Shown: positions 34,361 to 45,787 of the stretch, piece by piece
Position numbering within the stretch: position 1 is the stretch's first letter
Layout: each line of letters starts with the position of its first letter
Made by a program: the position numbers and the translations under genes
The notes under the pieces: generated by a model
Database searches by the model: none
What the model saw: only the letters and a program-made list of their open reading frames with translations
What the model was told of the DNA's origin: nothing
Origin: Apricaphanius iberus
Taxonomy: Eukaryota; Chordata; Actinopteri; Cyprinodontiformes; Aphaniidae
NCBI GenBank assembly: GCA_028564705.1
Contig: JAPXFQ010001393.1
Coordinates: 682,001 to 746,000, forward strand
Length of the DNA: 64,000 bases
Direction of reading: 5' to 3'

Positions 34361-35420
34361 ATTATATTGATTACAGTGGTGGCTGCGTATGACGTATCAG
34401 ATGCATCTGAACCATAGATCTATGTGCCACTCTCGTATCGAGAGCTACTGCTGCCTACTGTGGTGGAAAAATTTAGTGTAATGATTTATCTGTACTTTGT
34501 AATCAACTGTGACCGTGAAATAATAGAAGCTTGTTGTAAAATTGAGACGGGTCAGTATTCTGCATTTTACTGTGATGTGTTACTGTCCTCCTGTATGATC
34601 AATTCAAATAATATTAAAACCTCCAAACGTTTAAAGGAATCTCTCTCATTTTTATTTGGAGTCTAAATCTGACTACACCTACATTAATAACAGGCCTTTT
34701 ATCTGTATTATTTTTCATAATTTTTTAAGATTCCGGATATAATTTCCATGCAAAGTAGTCTACATTGAGAATATGCATAAAACAGTCTTACCAAAATAAA
34801 AAATGTTGTCCATTTAGATGAAGACGCCTGAGAGTCTACCAACTCCACTGAAAAGAAATGGCTACAGATATGGTAGCAATAGTACTAAGGTTGTCTGAAT
34901 CTATAAAGTTGTAGTCAGTTGTTGTGAAACAGGTCAAGGTGTTACACGGATTCCGGCAATACTGTGAGATGAGGTTCCTCCTTGTTTGTACAAACAAGTT
35001 TGAATTAAAACCTCCAAGAAATGAGGTGTCTCACCTCTTTAATTTTTTTTTTCCGACTACAACACCAAATCACAATACATGCCATTCTGGTATTTAGGGC
35101 TGAGTTGTCAGTTGTAAAGTTGTCAGTCTTCGCAGTGTTGCCGTTACATGCTGTCCAATTGGCCAATATGTTGAACCAATTATATCCGGGGATACAGTGG
35201 GGACTGGCACAGCCCCAGGCTGGGCCCCTTACTAACAACAACACCTCCTCAAAAAATACTTTGCGCACGAACGGAGGCATAGTTTTTCGCTCAAGAGCAT
35301 TCTGGGCTCTCACACGTAGGGAAAGCAGGGGTGATTCTAGAATCAGATATTTAGGGGTGCTGAGCACCCAGAGAGCTGCACAGCCAGGCAAGACACACTT
35401 GATTGTTTTGTACAGTTTAA

Positions 35421-35463
35421 CACTCACACACACACTCACACACACACACACACACACACACAA
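35421..35463. repeat. (CA)n microsatellite
   Basis: About 43 bp of CA repeat with two CACT interruptions. Confidence 0.9.
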
Positions 35464-36284
35464 CAGGAGATATAATGTCAATGGGCATCAAGTCACTTAG
35501 TCAGTAGCATCTTGGCTTTGATATCAGCACATAGATCTAACATAAGACATAGAAAGTCACTGCTCATAAACTGACTAAATAAATCAGAAATGATCTTAAA
35601 ATAACTAGAAAAGCAGAACTTGGAGAGCTTAACCATCTGCCAAGCACCTCAGTTCAATTCAGATTCCTCCATAATACCTGATCATCCTCAAAATGTGATC
35701 ACTCCTTCCTTGGCTTACTCATGACATTTCCTGAATATTGCGCCCAACTCTATCAACAACTTTAAGTTATTTTGTTAACAGACAGTGTTATTTTATTTAT
35801 TTATTTTAGAATATGTTACTCCATACCTTACCGTCTATGTTTTCACATGCTTTTTATTCTTATTTGTTTTATGCCTTAACATGTAGATTTCCACACTGTA
35901 GGATCAAAAGTCTGCGCATTGATTGATTGATTCATTCATTATTTTATTCAGACACAAAAAGATCAACATCTGCAAAATAATAACCTCTTTGGATGATCTA
36001 ATTTAGTGATAAGAAATATCTGAAACATAAGAAAACAGTAGAATACTTTTTGAAATATTAAGAAATTTGTTTATGTCATCTTCTACTGCAGTTTGGTGTC
36101 TTCTGGGGGCTAAACCAAAGAAAATGCTTAAAAGAATGTAAAAACGTGTTTTTTTCTGAATTAAAACAACTATAAATATAAAGCTTTATTTTTCTGAATT
36201 AACAAGAAGATAAATCAGTTAAAATGTAACTTTTTCTACGGAAGCGTAGAGCTGCCACCTCGGCAAAAGAACAAACAGAGCTGT

Positions 36285-36609
36285 ATCACGTTATTTCATG
36301 ATAACTTTATTGTTTGAACAATATACTTTTCACATTTGTACAATATAATATCACGTTATTACGTGAAAACTTTATTGTTCTAACAATATACTTTTTACGT
36401 TTGTACAATATAATATCAGGTTATTACGTGAAAACGTTATTTTTCTACCAATATACTTTTCAAGTTTGTAAAATATAATATCACGTTATTACGTGAAAAC
36501 TTTATTGTTCTAACAATATACTTTTCAAGTTTGTAAAATATAATATCACGTTATTACGTGAAAACGTTATTTTTCTACCAATATATTTTTCACGTTTGTA
36601 CAATATAAA
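36285..36609 (+). repeat. 65-bp tandem repeats in the transposon terminus
   Basis: Units start at 36285, 36350, 36415, 36480 and 36545, each beginning ATCACGTTATTACGTGA or a close variant. Each contains the near-palindrome TCACGTTATTACGTGA, an ACAATATACTTTT segment and GTTTGTACAATATAAT. Units 2 and 4, and units 3 and 5, share variants (CTTTATTGTTCTAAC versus GTTATTTTTCTACC), which suggests a higher-order two-unit duplication. Inverted copies lie at about 36955-37110. Confidence 0.9.
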
Positions 36610-36684
36610 TATATTGTATGAACATGATAATATATTGTACAAACGTGAATAATTCATTTTTTAACAATATAATTTTCACACCAG

Positions 36685-36957
36685 TTGAAGTTGATAACGG
36701 TGCAGATCAGCGCGTGCAAAAATGTCTCGTTTACTGGAATTAAGTTCTATTTTATGCTTGGATTGAGGCATGATGAGATTTTGCAGTTACTGAGCAGCTT
36801 GGACAGTGTTGTGATAAGTATGCGGACAATGAGAAGGAACCTAAAATGCATGGGGCAGTACAGGAGGAAGAATGAGTCTGATCCTATGGAAGTGGCTACA
36901 TTTCTCGCTGATCAGCTGGAGGGACATGAAAGGCTCCATGGATATAAAATACAATAA
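36685..36957 (+). pseudogene. Truncated integrase-core-type transposase (N-terminal HTH part)
   Basis: A 90-codon frame. From about residue 22 it reads FYFMLGLRHDEILQLL, then VVISMRTMRRNLKCMGQYRR and VATFLADQLEGHERLHGYKIQ. This is the pattern of the helix-turn-helix region that precedes the rve/DDE core in the IS3-like proteins common in fish and invertebrate genomes ('..YF.LGL.H.EIL..L......S.RTLKR.L...G..RRK...'). The frame ends where the right repeats begin, so the whole DDE catalytic core is absent and the element cannot move by itself. Residues 1-20 are probably not native. Confidence 0.6.
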
Positions 36958-37163
36958 AGTTTTCACATAATAACGTGATATTTTACTGTACAAATGTGAA
37001 AAGTATATTGTTAGAACAATAAAGTTTTCACGTAATAACGTGATTTTATATTGTACAAACGTGAAAAGTATATTGTTCAAACAATAAAGTTATCATGAAA
37101 TAACGTGATACAGCTCTGTTTTTTCTTTTGCCGAGGTGGCAGCTCTACGCTTCCGTATTTTTC

Positions 37164-38308
37164 TGAATCAAAACTGGTGATTTACTCATAAAAAAATATA
37201 TATATATAATTACAGTGCTTTTACGAGATGATTTGTAGGTATAACTACACAGCAACCAAAAGTGCCCAAGGTGACAGACATACCTCCACTCAAAGAAACA
37301 GGAACTAAAAAATGTATTATTTGTTTACTTAAATTTACTTTGTTTATAAATACTTTAGAGATTAGTGTTTCTCAGCAACTAAATGACATAGTTTTTCTCT
37401 TATGCAAAATTTATTTTGTTGATATTGTTAATACAGAAAAAAATAGCTTTTATTTTTTATCATGTTGCAGTACACTTCAGTAAGATGTAACAGGTAACAA
37501 TAACTTAACATGATGTATTGGCATGTATTAACTAATCATTCAGCAAAGATTATCTGCATGCAAACACAGCTTAATGTACATTTTTTTATGTAAAAACAGA
37601 AAATATTTTTATTTTTTTCTGGTTTGCTGAACATTCAGCTCTCTGCAACAGACTCCCGCTGGAGATTCATCAGACGCACATACATGTATGATGCGTTTAA
37701 ACACGGCTTGGAAAACAATATTGCTGTACAACAACAGATTTGAAAAATGTACATCGTAATTAAAAACAAAATATTAAATTTCAAGCAATATTGTATGTCT
37801 TTTTATACTTGTATTTGTAATAAAAAAGCAAATAGCAAACCTTTTTTTTTTTGCTGTCATATGGCAGCTTTGCATACAACACACTGAACAAAACCCGGTT
37901 GGCTGAACTTGAAGGGCTGTAATAAGATTAAACTTACTGTAGAATGGAACTTTTCCCTTGGTGTTAATAACGCTCTTCAATTCGCCATTTTCAATCTTTT
38001 TCTTTATGTCCTCAATATTTCTGGTGGGTGTCTGGAAGTCGCGTGAATTCGATGTGTACAAGAGGCAAACAAAGGGACGTACCGGTGCGGGACAGAGCAG
38101 CTGTTGCTCCGTTCAAGTGTTTCCATTTAAACCCAACACAGTTCTTTAATTAGCAGGTTTTAAAAAAATGAATTCAATTGAAAAGGCCGGCCTTTGTCCA
38201 AGGTAATTATACGGACGTCGGCCAGAAGCCCGGCCCTCGGGCTATCAGGCTGTTGGGACCCTCGGGCCTAGGGCTCCAGTGCAGGGCTCTAGCACATGCA
38301 ACCCTAGG
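37164..38308. other. AT-rich spacer with one weak exon candidate
   Basis: Mostly AT-rich without motifs. The minus frame at 37774-38061 contains TPTRNIEDIKKKIENGELKS followed by VINTKGKVPFY. It is preceded by CTTCCAG and followed by ACAGTAAGTTT, as an internal exon would be. I do not recognise the protein and cannot confirm it. Confidence 0.3.
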
Positions 38309-39030
38309 CCACTGCTGGTCCTGTGAACTCAGCCTTGAATTTAACAGTAACTCACCTACCGGACTTGGACCTTTTCATATCTCATTATTACCTGCCATTG
38401 TCAGCAGAGAGCGGTCTAAGAATCATAAACCCAACAAATGCAACCCTAACAACTTTCAGTAAGTCATCTATGGTCACTAAGGTCACCTATGTGATTCGTG
38501 TTCGATGAGAAAATAATCAGATGTAACCAGTGACGCACGGACACTGTGTGAAGTTTGAACATTTTTTTCTTGCGTGTGGGCCCTCAGGCCAACGCGTAAC
38601 TGCAGCCTGAATGGTACGCTCAACTAATGCCACATCATGCAGATTACATTGTCAAATAATGTAGGTTAACCATTCCCATATCCAAATAATTACATTTCCC
38701 CTTCACATTGCGAATCAACCGGCACCATCTGTCCGCTCACCAAAGAACTCCCCCCGGTCGGCAAGCACCACGGCTGGAAGTTTCTAGGGGAATCACTGTT
38801 AAATGTTTGCTCTCTGCTGAACAAAACATTATTTTTTTATCATCAATGATCTGATTTTAGACCATACACTTAATTGTTCATTTTTAACAGAAATATGGCT
38901 AAGTGCAGATGCCCCTGTTCTTAAAGAGGCCTCTTTGTGCAAATCTGTTTTATTCACTAAGTATAGCATGTTTGAATATACTTCAACTCTATTAGCAGTT
39001 CTGAGATTTTGTGTTTCAGTTATACCCATC
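38309..39030 (+). pseudogene. L2-B LINE fragment, ORF1-ORF2 junction and endonuclease start
   Basis: Parallel to 45560-46080 of the longer L2-B copy. Shared blocks are ACTCAGCCTTGAATTTAACA, CGGACTTGGACCTT, TTGTCAGCAGAGAGCG, AATGATCTGATTTTAGA, TGGCTAAGTGCAGATGCCCC (endonuclease LTE.WLSADAP) and GAGGCCTCT. Insertions and deletions disrupt all frames. No ends or TSD are visible. Confidence 0.75.
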
Positions 39031-39337
39031 AATGGATCTTGTAGCAAAACATAGTAAGCTAGAAGTTGCAGTTGCTGAGAGAATCACTGTTTAAAATTCT
39101 ACTAGCTAAAAATCAATGCTGAGCAAGACCTCAACTGTTTCCCTTTGCATCAGGGTTGCTGACATTCCAATTACCCACTCACGGACAGGGGAAAAGAACT
39201 TGTCCTGGTAATAAAAAGTTGCTGGTCTAATGGTCAAAATTCACTTCAAGGTATGCTTTTTGTGTCACAGACTTTACAGACTGCACATTTTGTTGAACGG
39301 TAGGCTTCTAAAATCTACACTAAAAAATGTTTTTTGT

Positions 39338-39500
39338 TGCATGATGACTCAACACAATCTGCTGGAATTCCTTACATAGAAAACTTAACTGATTGGAATG
39401 TTTGTATAATTCTATTGAGATGACATTTGTTGTAAAGTGCCTTGAGATTACATTTGCTGTGAATTGGCGCTATATATATAAAAGTGAATTGAATTGAATT
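39338..39500 (+). mobile_element. L2-A 3' tail fragment
   Basis: Matches the last 165 bp of L2-A: ACTCAACACAATCTGCTGGA, TTGTAAAGTGCCTTGAG, TTGGCGCTATATATAT and AAGTGAATTGAATTGAATT. Confidence 0.9.
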
Positions 39501-39938
39501 TTCACCCAGCTTAGCTCTTTTTTTCCATTTTTATCCCTTCACAGACATATCGCTTTAGTTAACCAAGACAGGAACACTGAGCTGTTCCACACCGAAGTGA
39601 AACATGTCTAAAAACTACAATCAAGAAATTGTAACTAATTTCTAATGCCTCAATTCTGTTCATTCTTTCATTTTCTTACGTTAAATACTTAAGATAACTA
39701 AAGATTAAAAGCAGAAATGTGAGGTTGTTAAGATTTTGGTTATTTGTAAATACATTTATTCTAGTTTAATTTAACTTCCCTGTCCAAACAAGTTTCCCTG
39801 TCCAGGCAGAACCTTTGAACGATGTTGAACTTTGAACTGTACTTCTGCCACATGACCCCATAGACTTTGGACTCAAGAAATATGGCTGTGCATGGACTGT
39901 TGGTGTTTCTGAAAGATCAAGCATCATCCTCGCTCCTC

Positions 39939-39954
39939 AGAAAAAGGGGGGATA
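39939..39954 (+). promoter_or_regulatory. Polypurine tract before LTR-D
   Basis: AGAAAAAGGGGGGATA directly precedes TGTTGGG of LTR-D, as the plus-strand primer of a retroelement does. Confidence 0.55.
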
Positions 39955-40595
39955 TGTTGGGTCACACACAGCCATCAGGTGGCGCTAACCTGCCCTATAA
40001 ATACAGCCCGCTTCCCCCGGCTCGGCCTCTTTCACGACGGGCCCCGGCCAGCTTGTCCAGAGGGGACCCCCTACAACCATCGTCCTTCGCTGGGGTAGGA
40101 AGACCTGAGTTTCTGACAGAAACTTGCTCCAAATGAACCCAAAGACCACTCCAGGTGAATCTTAAACATTGATATACCCAGAGCCCGACGAAAACCCCTC
40201 TAAGTTTCAGCCGATAAGAATTGCCGCGCTGGAAAGCTGGCAAAAAGATACTGTAAAAGTGGATGCCGGGAGCCGATCGCACGTAGCTGGACGGAGCAGC
40301 TAGCCAGGAGCTCACTGCAACATAACCAGATCGGAGCCATTGTTAGCCGCTAGGCTAACGTCGCCTCACCCCCCTTTCCCCTCATCGCCGTGCAGCAACT
40401 CGGAGACTTAATCGTTCAGAGGTCTGTTTGGGCAGAGGCAAGTAGTTAGGATTAGCTAATTTGAAAAGTTTTCCCTTTTTGTGTTTAATGTTGAATAAAT
40501 GTGTTTGAGTCACTCTAAGCGCCCCACGTGCGTTGCAGAGGGCTACCTGAAAGCCGACAAGCTCACGTGTTCGTCCAGGCCAACACTTCATAACA
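39955..40595 (+). mobile_element. LTR-D: candidate 3' LTR
   Basis: A 641-bp segment starting TGTTGGGTCACACACAGCC and ending CAACACTTCATAACA (TG...CA). It has a TATA box CCTATAAATACAG (near 39992-40004) and a polyadenylation hexamer in GTTGAATAAATGTG (near 40488-40501). The preceding polypurine tract makes it a 3' LTR of a plus-strand element. The upstream interior (39500-39938) has no recognisable protein. No second LTR of this kind is in the window. Superfamily unknown (Gypsy, BEL or ERV are all possible). Confidence 0.5.
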
Positions 40596-40619
40596 AAGGT
40601 TGTTAATAACTGTTCAGAC

Positions 40620-43600
40620 AGAATTCAGTTTAAATAGATTGGTTTTTTTTTGTTGGTTTTTTTAATACTTTATATTTAAAGAAAGTTTATGAACCAAAAG
40701 TGAACAAATAACAAAACTCTTACAATCGGCATAAATCAAAACTGAATTTTCTTTGTTTACATACTTAACAGGGGTACCATTTACATACTAAACATTTTGA
40801 AGATATTTTGTCCATTTGTCCCATCTCGAGAAATAAAGTTTGGTCTGTAGCCTCAGCATGAAAGTCAATCTTTCCATTTGATGGGTCTCTTCAACCACCT
40901 TCAGCCAGTCTTCAACCTTTGGAGGGTCAGCTTGAAGCCATTTCCTTGTAATTGTCTTTTTCGCTGTGGTAATTAAATTTTTTTATTAAATATTTATACT
41001 TAGTTGTCAAGTCACTCGGTAGGTCTCCAACGTATAACACTAACATTGTTTGAGGGATCCTAAAGCAAAAAATGTCTTCTATTGTATGCCCAACTTCAGT
41101 CCAAAAGAATCTTAATTTTGTAACACTCAAAAAATGTGAGTGTGATGGGCTTTTTCTTCTCCACAATCCCTCCAGCATGATGAACTGCGTGAGTTGATAC
41201 CCATTTGTTGCTTATGGGTCACAAAGAAACGTATAATATTTTTCCATCAAAATTCAGGCCAGTAAGCTAGATGTAGAGTAAGCGGTCTCACAAATATTAT
41301 CCCATTGATTGTTTATTATGCTTAGGGTTATTTTCCTTCTCCCATCTTTTTTTAATATAATCTGTCGAGAACCCTCTACTGTTAATCAGATTTTTGTAAA
41401 GTTTGGAAATAATCGATTCACAACTTTTGGAGTAAGTTTGTGTAATTAATATAATTATTTTGTTTAGTTCTGAAATTTCCATTTTTTGCAACTTTGATGA
41501 TAAATACTGCCTTAATTGTTGACATCTAAAGAAATCTGTTGATTCCAAATTATATTTCCTCTGGCACATTTGAAAGCCTAGTACCGCCTCCTTGTCCAAA
41601 ATCCTACAATAAACTGTAATCCCATTCTGTACCAAGTGTTTAAATCATGCATCTATTTGATTTGGCTTAAATTCTGTATCAAATGCTGCCCATCTAAGAA
41701 TCCCTTTCTGACTGGTTAGTTTTAGTTCTTTAACAACTTGGAACCATATTGATAATGAAAAAGATGCAATTGGAGTAAGTTCCTTTTGAAAAATTGACAT
41801 CAGTTTTTGATTTCCAATAAAGGCTTGCATAGGTATGTTGGCACAAACACTTTCCAATTCCTTCCACCTTGACCCACAATACTTATCACACCATTGTACA
41901 AGTGGTTTAAGTTGGGCTGCTGGATAGTAATCATAGAGGTTTGGTAATGATAATCCACCTTTTTCCTTGTGAACTGTTAATGTATTGTATTTAACTCGAG
42001 GTTTTTTTTCTTTCCAGATAAATCGGGAAATATATTATCCCATTCGGGAAACTGAGAAGGTGGTACATTGACAGGCAGTGACAAAAACAAATAAAACAAT
42101 CTGGGCAATATGGAAATTTTTATAAGTTCAATTCCTGCGATAAAATTTTGTATACTTGTTGCAGATTTTGTGAGGTCTTCTTTAATCTTTTTATTCACAT
42201 TCTCATAATTTTTCTTGTATAAATCCTCAGGAGAATGCATCAACCAGACACCCAAATATTGTATTACTTTTTGAGACCAATTGCAGCGTAATTTACCACT
42301 AAGATTTTTTGGGGGGCTATAATCAAAAGTCATAATTTGTGTTTTATCTATGTTTATTCTATTTCCTAAATACCTGCCAAACGAGTCAAGCAGATGTAAA
42401 AGCGTCCAAATAGATTGATCTGGATTAGAAAGATATAAGAGAACATCATCTGCATACAATGCTATTTTATGTTCTCTTGAATTTATAAATATTCCGCGTA
42501 TGTCTTGGTTTTCCCTTATTGCTTGAGCAAAAGGCTCAATATACAAGGCAAATAACGTTGGTGACAAAGGACACCCTTGCCGTGTTGATCTCCCTAGCCT
42601 TGTACAGTTTGTTAAACGGCCATTTATTTTAACTCTTGCTGTGGGTGCAGAATACTATGTCCTAATACTATCAATTGAAGTATCTGAGAAGCCAAATCTT
42701 TCTAAAACCAAAAACAAATAACTCCAATTTACACAGTCAGACGCCTTTTCGGCACCTAAGCTCAGCAACACTGCTTTATGTTTATTGATGCATATGTTGT
42801 TAATTATGTAAAGAGAACGTCTTATATTATCATGGGTTTGCCGACCAGCGACAAACCCAATTTGATCCTCATCAATTAAATCTGTAATGAAAGAGTTTAA
42901 TCTATTGGCCATAATAGATGCATATAGTTTGTAATCTTGGTTTAAAATCGAGATTGACCTGTATGAACTGCACAATGTTTTATCTTTCCCTTCTTTGGGT
43001 ATTATGGTTATAATGGCTTCTGACCAAGATGGCGGCATTCTATTGTTTTGATGAGTCCAATTAAGTGATTTTAAGAGAACTGGAGATAATACATCTTCAA
43101 ATGTCTTGTACCATTCTGCTGGTAGTGCCATCAGTACCTGGTGTTTAATTATTTTTTAATTGTTTCAAAGTTGTTTCCAGTTCTTTTATGTCAATTAGTT
43201 TAGTTAAGCGTTCATTCAGATGTGTCCCTATTGATGGTAAATCTAATGAATTAAGAAAATTATTTTATGTTTTCTGCATTAGGTTGTTCAGATTGTGTAT
43301 ATAGCGTATCATAGTAAGTCTGAAATGCATTATCAATACCATCCAAATCTTTTTAAAGAGACCCAGTTTGTGGATTAATTATTGCACAGATTGAATGTTT
43401 AATTGGTTTTTGGCGTATTTTATGAGCAAGTAATTTGGTACTTTTTGGCCCAGTTTCATAATGTGACTGTTTTAAGAACTTATATTTTTTGTCTTCCTCT
43501 TCTTTATATAAGCCTGAAATTTGATTTCTTATTTTCTTAATCTCCTCTAAAACCGGATTAGTGGGAGTCTTAATATGTTCCATTTCTAAATCTTTAAATG

Positions 43601-44055
43601 TTTTGTCCAGTTCTCTAAGCTTTCTCTCCTTCTCTTTCTTTATTGCTGATCTTAGTGAAATTAATTTTCCTCTAATAACTGCTTTCAAAGTATCCCACAG
43701 AATATTACGATCAACCTGTCCATTGTCATTTAATTCTAGAAACTTTTTTTTTTTTTGTTGACAACCTTCTTATTATTTAGTAGACTAGTATTAAGCCTCT
43801 ATATTGTCCTCTTTGGTCTCATATCCAAGTAAAGGGTTAAATATATTGGTGAGTGGTCTGACAAACCCCTAGTACCGATTTCACAACTTCTTATTTTATG
43901 CCTGTCATTTAAGAACATAAAAAAGAAATCAAGTCTTGAGTATGCTGTATCTCGTGGGGAAAAATTTGTATAATCTTTCTCAGTTGGATGTATCTCTCGC
44001 CAAACATCAAGCAACCCCAGGTCATTCAAACTTTGTCTCAATAATTTACTCTGTG
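40620..44055 (-). pseudogene. L1-clade LINE copy A, ORF2 remnant (3' part of a split element)
   Basis: L1 ORF2 encodes endonuclease, RT and a C-terminal domain. Minus-strand pieces in order: the endonuclease end (43799-44041; LGLLDVWREIHP, YSRLDFFFMF, GLSDHSPIYL); a linker helix region (43353-43688); RT (42655-43131) with SYRSISILNQDYKLYA, QIGFVAGRQTHDNIRR and motif A degraded to LGAEKASDCVNW; RT (41977-42567) with ALYADDVLLYL and TFDYSPP; then thumb and C-terminal pieces down to LQTKLYFSRWDKWTKYL near 40815. An A-rich tail (minus sense) lies at about 40635-40665. Many stops and frameshifts. The endonuclease N-terminus is missing at the junction with the L2-B element. Confidence 0.88.
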
Positions 44056-44271
44056 GCGTAATTATCCAATGCGCATGCGTCGGCGTCCTGATGCCTCCTG
44101 CTAACTCCGGGTCGTTAACACGGTTTTAACTAGTTTTAAATTCTTTTTTAACAGTTTGTTTTTCGTTTTTTAATAATTTCTTTTGACTGGTTTTAACCGT
44201 TTTTTAACTTTTAGCGACATCTTTTATCGGACGCGTTTTTAATCAGAGCACGGACCGCTGTTACTTCCGCC

Positions 44272-45482
44272 ATGCCTCCACTCACCTGTAGCTCCGGGTG
44301 TGATGGTTGTGCCAGGCTAACCAAGAAAATCCAGGAACTGGAGCAGAGGATCACCAATTTACACCTGATCCAGGACCACGAGCGCGACGTGGACATCATC
44401 TTTGGCCGAACTTTCGCTGCTGCCACCAGCACCCAGCTGGCCGACACAATCCCCTGCCAGCCCGGTGAAGCTGCGGAGGGGGAATCCATCACTGGGTCTC
44501 CAGGCGGACTCAGACAGACGAACGCCGGCGGACGTACAACATCTACGGCAGAGGAGGAGTTCTGGATCCAGCAGCGGGCTAAGCCAAAAGCCCCCCTCAG
44601 CTCCACTCCGGTGCCCCAGGGTGCGTGGTCGACGGTCGGGCCTGGTCGCAGTGGGGTGCCCGGAGCGGCTTTCACCGTTCTCCTCCACCCGGCCTTCCGC
44701 TGTCGAACCGCTTCGGTGCCCTGGGGGACGACTTCCCTCCTCTGACCGTCCCTCCGACCGCGCCGAAGACCAGCAGCTCCGCAGGACCGTCCCCCATCCC
44801 ATCCCAGCAGCCAGAGCAGCAGTCAGACTCCGGTATCCACCCACGTTGCGGCAGACTCAGGACTACAGCCGGGACCCGCCGAGGAGTGCTTCACTACACC
44901 CCGAATCCACGGAACGAGCCCTCGGCGCCCTCTAAACACCGCTGCAGTCCTGTGGAAGCCAAGCTGCCCAACATCCAGCAGGTCCTGGATAATGAGAGGT
45001 CTTCTGCCCAGCAGCCAGCACACCATCCACCCAGCACGCACATCATTGGAGATTCTATTATCCGGCATGTTAGGATGAGAGGAGCTGTCACCCTTTGTTT
45101 TCCTGGAGCTACAGTAAAGGATATATCTGAACAGATTCTGGACTCCATCCAACGTTTCCCTACTGTGAGTAAAGTTATAATTCATGCTGGAACCAATGAC
45201 ATCCGTAAACAGCAGTCTGAGCTTTTAAAGCAGGATTTTATTCATCTTTTTAATCTTTTAAAAGACAAGCCCCTATCTGTTTTTATTTCTGGCACCACTC
45301 CCACCATCAGCAGAGGAATAAATAGATTCAGCAGGTTACTCTCTCTAAACACTTGGCTTTCCTCTGTTACCGTGATGCACAACATTGGTTTTATAGACAA
45401 TTTAAACATTTTCTGGGGTAGGAGTCAATTGTTTGGAGCAGATGGACTGTATCTTAACAAAGTACCCACATGTTGGCATTAA
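44272..45482 (+). pseudogene. L2-B ORF1 with SGNH/GDSL esterase domain (one frameshift)
   Basis: Frame 1 (44272-44745) starts MPPLTCSSGCDGCARLTKKI with a Cys cluster and a heptad helix (KKIQELEQRITNLHL). Around 44600-44740 the coding shifts to a second frame (to 45482). That frame has a Pro/Ser-rich linker with RFGALGDDFPPL, then the esterase domain: block I GDSIIRHVRMRG with the catalytic Ser, FPGATVKDI, block III HAGTNDI, and block V ADGLYLN, where the Asp is kept but the His expected after it is Tyr. Such esterase ORF1 proteins are known from CR1/L2 LINEs and may aid RNP or membrane interaction. The frameshift and the lost His argue against activity. Confidence 0.8.
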
Positions 45483-45787
45483 GCCTGGCATACCCTCGCC
45501 CACCCCTGTCCCCTGCACCGGCTCCAGCTGCTCCTATTCTCTCTGCCCCATCCACAACATCCTGATGTGCAGCTGGTCCCTGTTCCTATGAACTCAATCC
45601 TGATTTTAACAGTAACTCGCATATCGGACTTGGACCTTACCCTACTTCATTCATACCTGTTATTGTCAGCAGAGAGCGAAGAAATAGTCATAAACTAAGA
45701 AAATGCAACCCAAGTAATCTTAAACAGTTACTAAAAATCCCACCTACAGTAAGTCATACAGTCACTCCATCACCAACCACTATTAAT

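Larger units (their letters stand above)
33464..36230. other. Spacer with candidate MITE and microsatellite
   Basis: No recognised gene. Contains an inverted GGCCCACATTC/GAATGTGGCC pair near 33627-33652, a candidate MITE (33829-34360), a CA tract (35421-35463), and overlapping sense and antisense frames at 35005-35500 with no identifiable domain. Confidence 0.4.
36231..37163 (+). mobile_element. IS3EU-like DNA transposon with iterated terminal repeats (truncated)
   Basis: The element (36237-37157, 921 bp) ends TACGGAAGCG...CGCTTCCGTA and is flanked by TTTTTC on both sides (36231-36236, 37158-37163), a possible 6-bp TSD in T-rich DNA. The outer 50 bp of both ends match with about one difference. 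Inside them come 65-bp units: about five on the left (36285-36609) and about two and a half inverted on the right (36955-37110). The short interior encodes the N-terminal part of an integrase-core-type transposase. I assign IS3EU from the encoded helix-turn-helix and from memory that IS3EU elements have TA-starting ends and about 6-bp TSDs; a database check is needed. Confidence 0.6.

Noticed and set aside
35005..35500. Paired sense and antisense frames of about 158 codons
   Set aside because: Mutually overlapping, include the CA microsatellite, no motifs.
36285..36609. CRISPR-like array
   Set aside because: The 65-bp units are directly contiguous with no unique spacers, and lie in a eukaryotic transposon terminus.
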